Shown one piece after another: positions 24,254 through 34,115 of a stretch of 64,000 bases of DNA. Numbering within the stretch: the stretch's first letter is position 1; the number at the start of each line of letters is the position of its first letter. A program made the position numbers and the translations under genes. The notes under the pieces are model-generated. The model was not told where the DNA came from and did not search any database. It worked only from the letters and a program-made list of their open reading frames with translations. Source of the DNA: JAIQFL01 sp035295745 (GTDB lineage: Bacteria; Acidobacteriota; Terriglobia; Bryobacterales; Bryobacteraceae); assembly GCA_035295745.1 (NCBI GenBank), contig DATGIL010000053.1:1-64000 (forward strand), read 5' to 3'.

Positions 24254-26593
24254 TCACTGACGTAACGCCACCGATGGCAGCACTGCCGCCGCACGACGAG
24301 CGGGAATCCAGCTCGCTACCAGCCCCGTCGCCAGTAACGGCAGCATCCCGCCCAACAACCACACCGGAGCCCAGGGATCGATGCCCGCCGGCAGCAGTTC
24401 CGTAATCGGTCGAATTGCCAACACGGCAAGCCCAACCCCGCCGAGCATTCCGCAGATCATCACAGCCACCGTGTCCCACGCCGCCGTCCGCATGATGTTC
24501 CCGCTCGTCGCGCCAAGTGCTGCGCGAATCCCGAACTCGTGCGTGCGCCGGCCCACCGCGTACGAGACCGATCCGTACAGCCCGATCAACACCAGCATCA
24601 CCCCGAGCACGCTGAACGAGCCCACGAATCCCGTCGCCACGCGCAAAGGAAACAGCGCCCCCGCGGAAGCGTCGGCGAGCGGCCGCACCTCCAACGCTGC
24701 CGCGGGATCCAGATCGCCGAGTGCCTGGCGCAGCGGCTCCATCCAATCCTGCGGATTGCCGGCCACGCGCACCAAGAGCTGCCCGTTGAAATCCGGCAGA
24801 TACATTGCCGGCTGATCGCCCTCTCCCAAGGTGCGCATACGCGAATCGGCGGCCACTCCTGCGACCTCAAGTTGATCCTCTCCCCTGACGAGAAACCGCC
24901 CCAGCGGATCGCGATCCGCAAACAGAGCGTGCGCCAGCGTTCGGTTGATCACCACGGGAATTGGTCTCCGGCCGCGGTCAGTAATCTCGATGTCGCGCCC
25001 TTCGAGAATCGGTATCTGCAAGGTGCGGAAGTAGTGCTCTCCTGCCCCGATCGCGGCCGTGGTGAAGAGCAAGGATGACGGCGAGTCTGCGCGCCGGATC
25101 GCCGTTGCCGGCAGTTCTCCCATCAACGGCAGAATTCCAGTCGAAGTTACAGAGAGCACTCCCGGGACAGTCTCCACGCGCTGCACCGCCTGTTGGCGCA
25201 GATACCAGGAGCGGTCGATGGCATTTTTCTCAGGCCGCGAATCCACCGCAGCGATGAGTGTGTGCGTGACGTCGAAGCCCGGCCCCGCACTTACCAGATG
25301 CACGAGGCTTCGCGCGAACAATCCGCCGAGCGTGAGCAGCACGACGGAGAGCGACACCTGCAGCATCACGAAGGCGCGCCGCAGGTCGAAGCGCCGGATC
25401 AGGAAGGCCGGTTCGGTCTGCTTGATCGCCAGGCTCAAATCGGCATCGGCGCCGCGCCACGCGGGAATCAGCGACGACAACAGCAGAGCGGCGAAGACCG
25501 CCACGGCGCCGTACCCCAGTAGCCCGCGATCGCCTTGGAAATGGAAGGCAAACGGGATGCCGTACGCGGACGGCCAGCGCACCTGGCTCAGCGCGCTTCG
25601 TAGGGCGAAATCGATGAGGAGAGCGAGCGCTGCCCCTCCGAGCGCCAGCACGAGACCTTCGGCGAACAGAGGCCGTAGCAGTTGTAGGCGATCGGCGCCT
25701 AGCGCCTTGCGAATCGCGATTTCGCGCCGTCGGTCGACCGCCCGTGCCAGCAGCAAACCGGCGACATTGGAACACGCGATCAACAGCAGGATGCCCGCCA
25801 CCGCGAACAACATCGCGAAGAACAGCAGGAAGCGCCCCTCATCGCCATTCTTCGCGGCGTGAGCGCCAATCCCGCTCATCGGCCGCAATACGATCTGCCG
25901 CGACGGATCCCTGCCCAGCGCTTGATCGATCGCCGCCGCCAGCCGCTGCCTGGTTTGCTCGCGCGGCTGGCCGGCGCCCTGCCTGCCGATGAGCGCGTAC
26001 ACGCGATCGGACGGGCTGCTGTTGCCCGGATCGGAGAGATACACTTCAGGCGATACGCCGTGGCCGTAGACGCTGCGATAGTCCGGCGGCAGCACCCCGG
26101 CGACCATATAGCTCCGCCCGTTCAACTCGATCGGCTTGCCCAACGCGTCCGCGTCCTCCTGGAGACGCCGCTTCCAGAAGGCATAACTGAGCACGGCGTA
26201 TTCCCGTCCCTCATCGGCAGCGGAATACAGACGCCCCCGCGAGGCAGCAACGCCCAGAACATCGAAGAAGTTCGCGCTGGTGGTGAAAGTCCACGCGATC
26301 TCGCTGTGACCGCCGCGGCGCCAGTTGCGGTCCCCCAACCCGCGATAAAAGGCGAGACCCGGGAAGATGCCCTGCGCACCCAGGTCACGATAGAGCGTGT
26401 AGGAGACGTTCGCGTTCTCCAGCCGCACCAGTTGCTGTGGGTCGCGTGCGCTGAGATCGTCTAGAATCATCTCCCGCACTACGCTGAACACCGTCACGTT
26501 CACGCCAATTCCCAGAGCCAGAGACAGGACGGCGATTGTCGCAAGCCCAGGAGATTTCCGCAAGCCTCGAATCGCCGACCGCAGGTCGCCCAT
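24254..26593 (-). CDS. ADOP-type ABC transporter permease (MacB-PCD/FtsX, duplicated)
   Basis: A 779-residue orphan permease, the third in this window. It begins MGDLRSAIRGLRKSPGLATI, then a membrane helix and a periplasmic core with RGRLYSAADEGREYAVLSY. The first FtsX block (about 245-400) contains RAVDRRREIAIRKALGADRL, and the C-terminal one VSYAVGRRTHEFGIRAALGA. The frame stays open 45 codons upstream, but that extension is translated from the adjacent 50-bp repeat array, so the ATG at 26593 is the proper start. This copy is slightly shorter than the other two. No ATPase or PadR regulator gene is adjacent. Confidence 0.92.
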   Translation of the reverse strand: MGDLRSAIRGLRKSPGLATIAVLSLALGIGVNVTVFSVVREMILDDLSARDPQQLVRLENANVSYTLYRDLGAQGIFPGLAFYRGLGDRNWRRGGHSEIAWTFTTSANFFDVLGVAASRGRLYSAADEGREYAVLSYAFWKRRLQEDADALGKPIELNGRSYMVAGVLPPDYRSVYGHGVSPEVYLSDPGNSSPSDRVYALIGRQGAGQPREQTRQRLAAAIDQALGRDPSRQIVLRPMSGIGAHAAKNGDEGRFLLFFAMLFAVAGILLLIACSNVAGLLLARAVDRRREIAIRKALGADRLQLLRPLFAEGLVLALGGAALALLIDFALRSALSQVRWPSAYGIPFAFHFQGDRGLLGYGAVAVFAALLLSSLIPAWRGADADLSLAIKQTEPAFLIRRFDLRRAFVMLQVSLSVVLLTLGGLFARSLVHLVSAGPGFDVTHTLIAAVDSRPEKNAIDRSWYLRQQAVQRVETVPGVLSVTSTGILPLMGELPATAIRRADSPSSLLFTTAAIGAGEHYFRTLQIPILEGRDIEITDRGRRPIPVVINRTLAHALFADRDPLGRFLVRGEDQLEVAGVAADSRMRTLGEGDQPAMYLPDFNGQLLVRVAGNPQDWMEPLRQALGDLDPAAALEVRPLADASAGALFPLRVATGFVGSFSVLGVMLVLIGLYGSVSYAVGRRTHEFGIRAALGATSGNIMRTAAWDTVAVMICGMLGGVGLAVLAIRPITELLPAGIDPWAPVWLLGGMLPLLATGLVASWIPARRAAAVLPSVALRQ

Positions 26594-26670
26594 AATGACC
26601 AAGTCTACTGTGTCTCTCCCGTCCTGTCTCGCCCAAAGGGGACGCCCCGGCATCGGTGCTCGATCGCGGT

Positions 26671-27182
26671 GCCCGCAACGAGCCACGACCGTAAGGGAGT
26701 GTTTCTTGTCTCTAATGCGTGCCCGCAACGAGCCACGACCGTAAGGGAGTGTTTTTTGTCTCTAAAGCATGCTCGCAACGAGCCACGACCGTAAGGGAGT
26801 GTTTCTTGTCTCTAAAGCGTGCTCGCAACGAGCCACGACCGTAAGGGAGTGTTTCTTGTCTCTAATGTGTGCCCGCAACGAGCCACGACCGTAAGGGAGT
26901 GTTTCTTGTCTCTAATACGTGCTCGCAACGAGCCACGACCGTAAGGGAGTGTTTGTTTGTCTCTAAAGCGTACTCGCAACGAGCCACGACCGTAAGGGAG
27001 TGTTTCTTGTCTCTAATACGTGCTCGCAACGAGCCACGACCGTGAGAAGCTGTGAAAAATAGGGGAGCGCCTGCCCCACATACGATGAGGCATCGCTTGC
27101 TTACGCGCCCGGCTCGCAAGCACACGTATCGCGCGAAACGTATTTGAGTAGGTTACGAGCCGCGACCGTAAGGGAGTGTCTC
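26671..27182. repeat. 50-bp tandem repeat array sharing a core with the array at position 1
   Basis: Units start at about 26671, 26721, 26771, 26821, 26871, 26921, 26973 and 27023: a strict 50-bp period with one 2-bp insertion. Each unit is CGCAACGAGCC, CCACGACCGTAAGGGAGTG and TTTCTTGTCTCTAA. The last full unit decays, and a further diverged core sits at about 27153-27180. The array lies between the stop of the discoidin-domain gene and the start of the third ADOP gene, so any common transcript would cross it. The rest of this roughly 640-bp gap holds no gene. Confidence 0.93.
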
Positions 27183-27237
27183 TTCCCTCGAGTCTCATCC
27201 ATTCGACTTCCATAATCTGCGTTCATCGGCGGCAATA

Positions 27238-30200
27238 TTACTGTATCTGTACTTCTGCCAAACTCAAGTAATCCGTTCCGCTCAATTGCACGCGCACATA
27301 GCGCGCCTGGAAGTTCACCGGGATGCTCATCGAGGGACTGGGCGCCCCTGTCTGATGGCTCCCAAACGTTCCCGCCCTTCCTTGCAGCGTCGCGGGCGTG
27401 TCCGTGGGCGCAAACGGCGTGTTCGACGCGAACACCCAGTAGTCGCTCAGGCGCGACCCGCAGCAGTCCGTCCGATTCCAGATCGTGACCGTACCGACCA
27501 TAGTCGCCGCTCCCAGGTCCACTTGCCACCACGGACTCGATTCCTGGTTCGTCGCCGTCACCGAGCCGTCGAAGAAATTGCCGTCGGTGTTGCCATCGGT
27601 CGCCGCGGACGCGCCGGGTGCTCCCGGATACGTGGTGCTCTGGCTCGCCACTTTCGCCGGCCCCGCACCGGTCGCCGACCCAAACACCTCTACCTCCGCC
27701 AGGCTCAAATAATCCGTGCCAGACAGTTGCACCCGTACATACCGCCCTTGCGTCGAGGCGGGAATGGTGGTGATCGGCCCCGGCGCAGCGGTCTGATGGA
27801 TGCCGAACGTCCCCCGCCGCGACGCCAGCAGCGCCGGCGTATCGGTGGACTGAAACGGCGTGTCCGAGATAAATACCCAGTAGTCGCTCAGTCGCGACCC
27901 GCAGCAATCTGTGCGATTCCAGATCACCATCGAAGTGATCGCAGTCGATGCTCCCAGATCCACTTGCCACCACGGAGTCGACTCCAGATTGGTGGCCGTC
28001 ACCGATCCATCGAAGAAGTTTCCGTCGGTGTGCCCATCCACCGCCGCATTGGCGGTCGGAGTTCCCGGAAGAGTGCTGCTCTGTGTCGCGATCTTCCCGG
28101 CCGCCACATTGGAAAGGAGTGGCGCATCCGATCCGAGCACCTGAACTTCGGCAAGGCTCAGGATCTGAGTCGTATTCAGTTGCACGCGCACGTACCTCCC
28201 TTGCGTTTGTGCGCCAATGACCGCCAGCGGTGACGGTGGGCTGGTTTGATGGTTCGCATAGGTGCCGGATCGGTTCTGCAAGGAGGCTACGGTATCGCCC
28301 GGCTGGAACGGAGTATCCGACACAAACACCCAAAAGTCCTGCAACCGGGAACCGCAGCAATCGTTGCGGTTCCAGATGTTGATCGCGGTAATCGGGGCAG
28401 ACGCGCCCAAATCCACTTGCCACCAGGGACTCGCTTCGGAATTGGTAGAGGTCACGGAACCGTCGAAGTAGTTGCCGCTGGTGTTGCCATCCACCGCCGC
28501 GCCGGCCGGCGGCGATCCGGGATAGATACTGCTTTGGCTGGCCGCCTTGCCCTGGGATAAAACCTTCACCGGATTCACCGTCAGGATGGTATGGATGATG
28601 GCCAGGTCATTCGTGTTGAATGGGTCCGCCACCGTGATCGTTCCGGAATACGTTCCTGCTGCGAGCCCTGCTGCCACTGCCGGGTCAAAGGTCACGTCAT
28701 GTTGCCCGAAGTTCACTCCGGTGTAGCTGCCGCCGCGGAGGCCGGAAACGCGCAACCAGTCACCCCGGCTGGCGATCGTCAGGTTGGTAACCATGAGAGC
28801 GGGACTTGCCGAGTCGAAAAGGACGAGAGATGGGAGGGTATAACTCGGATAGGTGAATCGCAGCGAAGTGGGTGAGGCAAAGACATTCGCATCCGCTGGC
28901 GTAACATTAATACTTACCGGGATGACTGTGGCATCACCCGACCCTGGTGTGAGGGTTATGTGCCCCACATAGGAATCGCTCGCAAGATGAGCCGGATTTA
29001 TCGTAACCATCAGGGTGGCGGGAGCCGTGGCGCTGATTGTCTGGCTGCTTGCGGTGGCGGAGAGCCAACTGGCGTCGCTGGTGATTCGGGCCAACAAGAC
29101 AGGGCTCGTGCTAGTGGTGGTTAAGGTCACCGGATCGACCACTGGCATCGGGTTGGCCCTCTCGCTGAGGCCCAATGCGATGCTCCCCGGGGCCGCAATA
29201 ATTGGACTACTTGTGGCTTGCGGGCTGACGGCTACCGGAATCGTCAATAGACCCGCGGTCGAGGTAATCGTAATGTGGGCGTTCACGGGCGCATATAATG
29301 GCACGCTGGCAGCTACAGTCAGGATCACCGGGTTGTTTACGGTCACGGAGTTACCCCCGCCGGTGATCGCCGCCCTCAGGAAGTCGAGTGAGTCCGAAGA
29401 TACGCCCAGGATTGTGATCGGTTGTTGGCTGATCGTCGAGAGGGTGACGGTCTGCGTTCCGGCGCTTGCCCCCGGCGCTGCCGTGAATCCCAGGGATGCC
29501 GGAGTCGCCGTCAGAGTGCGGGGCGGTTGGCCGATTACCAGCGTCACGGGAACCAATTGCACCATGGCATTGCTCTTGAGCGAGACCGCCGCGGTGTAGG
29601 TTCCCGGGATCAAGCCCGCTGGGTTCGCCGTTATCGAGAGTGTCGCCGGTGTGGTCAGACTTTCGCCGGGCGGCACGGAGACGCCGTTCACACTGACGCT
29701 TAGGGGCACATTGCCCGTCACGGAGTAAGTGAACGGCGCCCCAATCGGGTTCGCGGGGCTGGTGATCGTCAGTGTTTGAGCCGGATAGTTAATGCCGTCG
29801 GGTGAAGTCAATGTGAGGGAGGCCGGCGCGGGGGCCAGGGTATCTGTGGAGCATCCCACCGCCGTGGAGCCGTTCGTCAAGCTCGCCACAGGAATGGTAA
29901 ATCCGTCATCACCGGAGTTTGGGGCATCGACGGTGACACTGCCTGTGGTCAAGCCATTGCAGAGCCCGTAGCCGAAAAGGGTGAGGAAGAACGTAGCTGG
30001 CGTGACGCCCGAGGGAGTGAGGCTTTGCACCGTAATCCAAGGTGTTGTAGTGGAGACGTTTACGCTTGTCGGTGCGCTGTCCGTGGACGACAAGGTGAAT
30101 TCCGTAGTCGACACCGAATTGGGCGGGGAGAAGTTGGCGATGGAAGTTCCCGGGGTCGCTTCCAATACCCCAACAGCAGTGATCACCAGAGTGACCGGGA

Positions 30201-31881
30201 CACTCACAATTCCGCTGCTCGTTCCGATTATCACCGTCCCGGCAAAGAATCCCCGCGTAAGCCCCTGTGGATTCACCGAAACGGCCAAATAGCCAGGTCC
30301 CGGCGTCCCCTGCGTGGTCACCGAGAGCCACGCCTGAGGAGTGTCGACGGCTACCTGAAACGAGACGTTATCGGATGGCTGGACCCGGATGAACTGTTTT
30401 GGCGGCGGAGGCTCGGAATTCTGGCTGTAGAACGTCAGTGCGGGCGGAGCCACCGTCATGCCGCCCGAAGGCGTCCCGGAGACTGCCCCCGCCAGGGTCA
30501 AGATCACCGGAATGGTGGTGGTGACTCCGGCGGATTGAATCTGGATATCCCCCGTATATGTGCCGGCGACAGTGAGCTTCGTTGGATCGACGGTGACCTG
30601 GAGCGTTTGGGGAGCATTGAAAGTGCAGGAGGGCGAAGTGTCTGGAATGGCGTTGCAGTTGCCGCCCGCTACGTGAAAAAAGGCGCCGTTGTAACTGATC
30701 AGGCTTGCTGTTTCAGGCGTGTTGTCCGGAGCCTGGATGACCAGTTCCTGGGTTTGCGGTACGCTCCCCGCGGTCGTGGCGAATGACAGCGAAGCCGGGT
30801 TGACCGACAGAGTTGCGGGAGAAGCGGATATGTTCAGAATCAGGGTGGTTTCGATCTTCGCCGCGCCACTGTAAAAGAGCAGGCTTCCCACATAGGTTCC
30901 GGGCACCGAGAGAATACTTGGATTCACCGAAACGGTGAGGTTCTGTGATCCCGTCAATGCACATTCCGCCGCCGGGTTGGGAGTTAGATTGCAACCAGGC
31001 GACGAGATGCTGTAGAAGGCAGTATTGTAAGAGGTGGCATATAACACCGCTGCGGTGGTATTGCCGCTCATCGTGAAGGCCAGCGTTTGTGATTGAGCCG
31101 CCCCTCCCGGTGAAGCCGTAAAGCTGAGATTGGTTGGGGTCACGGCGAGCGAGGTGGAGTCTCCGCCCACAATCAACGCAGCGTGGATCACGGTCGTGTC
31201 GCTGGGGCTTTGTGGTGGGCTCAGCGTCACAGTCCCGACGTACGTCCCCAGCGGCAAGGCAGCCGCGACCGCGGGGTCGGCAGAGATCGAGACGAGCCCG
31301 AATCCAGGGGCGCTGTAGGACCCCGCGCCGAAACCCTGGAATCTGAGCCAGTTGGATTGGCTGGCGACCGTGTAGGCGAATGTGGTCAACGCAGGATTGC
31401 TGCTGCCCACGCTGGTAAAGGTCTGGAGCGCATTACCGGGATACACGAAGGTGTACGACATCTCGTTGGCGGTGATCGTGCCTCCCGCAGAGACATTGAA
31501 TAACACGGGGATTACCAGCATGGTGCCCGTACTGGGGGTCAGAAAAATGTGGGCGCTATAGGTCCCCGCGAGTAGGCTGACGGCGCTTGCTTTAACCGAC
31601 AGGACCGCCGGAGTGGCCGGGCCTATCGATGCCAGACTACCAATCGTGACAGTCGTCATCAGCCATGGCACATCCTGCGAGTATCGGACGGAAAAGGGGC
31701 CAGTTAACGCGCTCAGACTGAGAGTCTGAGCAGGCGGGGACTGGCCTGCCGGCGCACTGAAAGTCAGGCTTCCGGGACCGGGAATGAGTGTGCCGGATGG
31801 CGATTGAGCGATAAGCGGTGCCGCGATAGTGAAAAAGACGAAGAGGCGCAGACTGACTCTCTGCGACTGGTGGATATCCAT
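27238..31881 (-). CDS. Giant secreted adhesin-like protein: BACON/Ig-like repeats and three C-terminal discoidin domains
   Basis: A 1547-residue secreted protein. The signal peptide is RLFVFFTIAAPLIAQSPSG after the ATG at 31881. Residues from about 30 to 1100 are a chain of about ten 100-residue beta-sandwich repeats with BACON-like openings such as LSVNPASLSFATTAGSVPQT and endings such as LAGTYSAHIFLTP. From about residue 1105 three repeats of about 147 residues follow, each a F5/8 type C (discoidin, galactose-binding) domain, with SPWWQVDLGA and WNRTDCCGSRLSDYWVF repeated nearly unchanged. It probably binds carbohydrate on the cell surface or outside the cell. No cell-wall anchor, catalytic motif or membrane helix is seen beyond the signal. 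Confidence 0.88.
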   Translation of the reverse strand: MDIHQSQRVSLRLFVFFTIAAPLIAQSPSGTLIPGPGSLTFSAPAGQSPPAQTLSLSALTGPFSVRYSQDVPWLMTTVTIGSLASIGPATPAVLSVKASAVSLLAGTYSAHIFLTPSTGTMLVIPVLFNVSAGGTITANEMSYTFVYPGNALQTFTSVGSSNPALTTFAYTVASQSNWLRFQGFGAGSYSAPGFGLVSISADPAVAAALPLGTYVGTVTLSPPQSPSDTTVIHAALIVGGDSTSLAVTPTNLSFTASPGGAAQSQTLAFTMSGNTTAAVLYATSYNTAFYSISSPGCNLTPNPAAECALTGSQNLTVSVNPSILSVPGTYVGSLLFYSGAAKIETTLILNISASPATLSVNPASLSFATTAGSVPQTQELVIQAPDNTPETASLISYNGAFFHVAGGNCNAIPDTSPSCTFNAPQTLQVTVDPTKLTVAGTYTGDIQIQSAGVTTTIPVILTLAGAVSGTPSGGMTVAPPALTFYSQNSEPPPPKQFIRVQPSDNVSFQVAVDTPQAWLSVTTQGTPGPGYLAVSVNPQGLTRGFFAGTVIIGTSSGIVSVPVTLVITAVGVLEATPGTSIANFSPPNSVSTTEFTLSSTDSAPTSVNVSTTTPWITVQSLTPSGVTPATFFLTLFGYGLCNGLTTGSVTVDAPNSGDDGFTIPVASLTNGSTAVGCSTDTLAPAPASLTLTSPDGINYPAQTLTITSPANPIGAPFTYSVTGNVPLSVSVNGVSVPPGESLTTPATLSITANPAGLIPGTYTAAVSLKSNAMVQLVPVTLVIGQPPRTLTATPASLGFTAAPGASAGTQTVTLSTISQQPITILGVSSDSLDFLRAAITGGGNSVTVNNPVILTVAASVPLYAPVNAHITITSTAGLLTIPVAVSPQATSSPIIAAPGSIALGLSERANPMPVVDPVTLTTTSTSPVLLARITSDASWLSATASSQTISATAPATLMVTINPAHLASDSYVGHITLTPGSGDATVIPVSINVTPADANVFASPTSLRFTYPSYTLPSLVLFDSASPALMVTNLTIASRGDWLRVSGLRGGSYTGVNFGQHDVTFDPAVAAGLAAGTYSGTITVADPFNTNDLAIIHTILTVNPVKVLSQGKAASQSSIYPGSPPAGAAVDGNTSGNYFDGSVTSTNSEASPWWQVDLGASAPITAINIWNRNDCCGSRLQDFWVFVSDTPFQPGDTVASLQNRSGTYANHQTSPPSPLAVIGAQTQGRYVRVQLNTTQILSLAEVQVLGSDAPLLSNVAAGKIATQSSTLPGTPTANAAVDGHTDGNFFDGSVTATNLESTPWWQVDLGASTAITSMVIWNRTDCCGSRLSDYWVFISDTPFQSTDTPALLASRRGTFGIHQTAAPGPITTIPASTQGRYVRVQLSGTDYLSLAEVEVFGSATGAGPAKVASQSTTYPGAPGASAATDGNTDGNFFDGSVTATNQESSPWWQVDLGAATMVGTVTIWNRTDCCGSRLSDYWVFASNTPFAPTDTPATLQGRAGTFGSHQTGAPSPSMSIPVNFQARYVRVQLSGTDYLSLAEVQIQ

Positions 31882-32010
31882 GTGGTATTTCCGGACCGAC
31901 CCTTTAGATTTAGAATAGCCCGAAGAAAGCAACGTCTCTTGGCCTTTGGAGGCAAAGGTGTCGGATTTGCCCTCTTGATGTTACACTAATTTAGGATCTA
32001 AAACACTGAT

Positions 32011-33582
32011 ATGCCGAGTCGACTCGGCCGGAAGCTGATGTTTTCGATCACGGTGATCGTTATCATCGTGGCGGCAGTCTCCGGGTTGGTGAACGTAAAA
32101 ACCGAAGAGCGCCAACAGCTCAACACCATCATCCTGGGCGCGGACCAGCTTTCCAAGGGTATTACCAGCGCTACCTGGCATGCCATGCTGGACGATCACC
32201 GCGAGGCTGCCTACGAGGTGATGCGCACCATCGCGCTCAAGCAGGGCATCGACCGCATCCGCATGTTCAATCGTGCGGGCCAAGTCATGTTCTCGACCAG
32301 CGCCGAGGATACGCGTACCGCCCCGCCGGTTCAGCTCGACCTGACGGCCCGTTCCGTGCGCATTGAACCCGGCCGGCTCGAGATGCTGACGCCGATCTTC
32401 AACGAGAAGTCGTGCAGCCAGGCCGAGTGCCACGCGCACCCGGCGGGAGTGAAAGTCTTAGGGGTCCTGGACTTAGCCCTGAACGTGGAGCCATTAGAGC
32501 ATGAGGTGTCCAGCATGAAGGGCCGCGTCCTGCTGGTGACTGGAGTCGAGATCACCCTCATCAGTCTGTTCATCATCTACTTTACGCGGCGCTTCCTGGA
32601 CCATCCGATCGAAAAGCTGATTCAAGGCTGCAAGGCGGTCAGCCAGATGGATCTCGACCAGCCGCTCGACATCCTCAACAGCAGCGAGGAATTGGACGAT
32701 CTGGCGCGCAGTTTCAATCGCATGCGCGACCGTCTGCGCACCGCCGTGGGCGAGATCAATCAGTTCACGCAGAATCTCGAAACCAAGGTGGAGGAGCGCA
32801 CCGCACAGCTCAAGGTGGCGCAGAAGAAGCTGTTGCAGAATGACCGGCTGGCGTCCCTCGGACAGCTCTCCGCCAGCGTGGCGCATGAGATTAACAACCC
32901 CATATCCGGCGTGCTGAACCTTTCCATGCTGATGCAGCGCATGTTGAAGGAGGATGGCATCCCTCCCAACCGGATCGAGGAGTTTCGCAAGTATCTGTCT
33001 CAGGTCACCAGCGAGACCGCGCGGGTGGGGCGCATTGTCTCGGACTTGCTGGCGTTCTCGCGGCGATCCAAGCCACAGCGGGTGGCCGCCGATTTGAACA
33101 AGATCGTGAGGATGACGCTTTCGCTGGTGCAGCACAAGATGAAGCTGAGCAATGTTGCCGTGGAAGCCCGGTTGGCGGAAGACCTTCCCGCGGCGCAGTG
33201 CGATGCTTCGCAAGTTCAACAGGTGGTGTTGAACCTTCTGCTGAATGCCGCCGAGGCCACCCAGTCGAAGAGCGAACGGTGCGTAACGGTTACCACCGCG
33301 CCTGGGGACGGGGAGGTGGTCCTGACCGTTTCGGATAATGGCGAAGGAATCCTGCCCGAGAACCTCGCCAAGATTTTCGACCCCTTCTTCACCACGAAAT
33401 CCGAAGGGAAAGGCGTGGGTTTAGGTCTGGCCGTCTCTTACGGGATTGTTCAGGCCCATGGTGGCGACATCGAGGTGAAGAGTAAGGCGGGTGAAGGCGC
33501 CACGTTTACCGTGACTCTGCCGCTCGAGCAGCACCCGCAGCCAGGCGCGCCGCCGCCTCTGGAGTTGGCCCGGAAGGAATGA
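32011..33582 (+). CDS. Membrane sensor histidine kinase with CX4CH periplasmic motif
   Basis: A 523-residue kinase. Membrane helix 1 (about 10-28) and helix 2 (about 171-192) enclose a periplasmic domain with C135-SQAE-C140-H141-AHP, a CX4CH motif like those in some sensors of metal-reducing bacteria, perhaps for a heme or metal. A HAMP domain follows (about 193-245), then a coiled coil (QNLETKVEERTAQLKVAQKK), the phospho-acceptor block SASVAHEINNPISG (His292), and an ATPase domain with NLLLNAAEA, DNGEGI, FDPFFTTKSEGKGVGLGLAV. It is the first gene of an operon with an archaemetzincin and a sigma-54 activator (4-bp overlap, then 3-bp gap). Confidence 0.92.
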   Translation: MPSRLGRKLMFSITVIVIIVAAVSGLVNVKTEERQQLNTIILGADQLSKGITSATWHAMLDDHREAAYEVMRTIALKQGIDRIRMFNRAGQVMFSTSAEDTRTAPPVQLDLTARSVRIEPGRLEMLTPIFNEKSCSQAECHAHPAGVKVLGVLDLALNVEPLEHEVSSMKGRVLLVTGVEITLISLFIIYFTRRFLDHPIEKLIQGCKAVSQMDLDQPLDILNSSEELDDLARSFNRMRDRLRTAVGEINQFTQNLETKVEERTAQLKVAQKKLLQNDRLASLGQLSASVAHEINNPISGVLNLSMLMQRMLKEDGIPPNRIEEFRKYLSQVTSETARVGRIVSDLLAFSRRSKPQRVAADLNKIVRMTLSLVQHKMKLSNVAVEARLAEDLPAAQCDASQVQQVVLNLLLNAAEATQSKSERCVTVTTAPGDGEVVLTVSDNGEGILPENLAKIFDPFFTTKSEGKGVGLGLAVSYGIVQAHGGDIEVKSKAGEGATFTVTLPLEQHPQPGAPPPLELARKE

Positions 33583-34112
33583 AGTACCTGTACGTGGGTG
33601 CGACGCCCGAGGTGGATCGGGAAGCGCTCACGGCGGTTCGGGACCGGGTGGCCGCCGAGTTCGGCGTGACAGTCCGGGAGATGGCTCTCTCGGAGATTGG
33701 CTTTGCCTTCGACCCGGCCCGCCGGCAGTACGGGTCGACCGCCGTGCTCGAGATGTTGATGCGGGTGTGCCCCGCGGATGCCGTGAAGTTCCTGGCGGTT
33801 ACCGAGCACGACCTGTTCATTCCGGTCCTGACTTTTGTTTATGGACATGCGCAGTTGGGCGGCAAGGCAGCGGTGATTTCACTGGCCCGCTTGCGCCAGG
33901 AGTTCTACGGCCTTCCCCCCAATCGCGAGGTGTTTTTGGAGCGCGCCTATAAGGAGGCGCTGCACGAAGTAGGCCACACGTTCGGCTTGGTGCACTGTGC
34001 GGATCGTAGCTGCGCGATGGCTCTCGGTACGAACGTGCGGCAGATCGATGGGAAACAGGCCGCGTTTTGCGCGTCCTGTGCGGCCGCGTTGCGAAGGCGG
34101 CCCAGGGAGTGA
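33579..34112 (+). CDS. Archaemetzincin-type zinc metallopeptidase (M54)
   Basis: A 177-residue cytoplasmic peptidase without signal peptide. The metzincin motif is His129-Glu130, His133, His139 (HEVGHTFGLVHC), directly followed by the second zinc site specific to archaemetzincins: Cys140, Cys145, Met147 (CADRSCAM) and, 17 residues on, Cys164 and Cys167 (CASC). All residues needed are present, so it should be active, probably as an aminopeptidase or on a specific protein. The start ATG overlaps the stop of the kinase gene, and the sigma-54 activator gene starts 4 bases after its stop, so it belongs to the signalling operon; this suggests proteolysis tied to the two-component pathway. Confidence 0.93.
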   Translation: MKYLYVGATPEVDREALTAVRDRVAAEFGVTVREMALSEIGFAFDPARRQYGSTAVLEMLMRVCPADAVKFLAVTEHDLFIPVLTFVYGHAQLGGKAAVISLARLRQEFYGLPPNREVFLERAYKEALHEVGHTFGLVHCADRSCAMALGTNVRQIDGKQAAFCASCAAALRRRPRE

Positions 34113-34115
34113 GAG

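Noticed and set aside
26594..26728. N-terminal extension of the third ADOP permease
   Set aside because: It is translated from the 50-bp array; the family N-terminus begins at the ATG at 26593.
26671..27060. CRISPR array
   Set aside because: Units are nearly identical along the full 50 bp, with no unique spacers and no cas genes.
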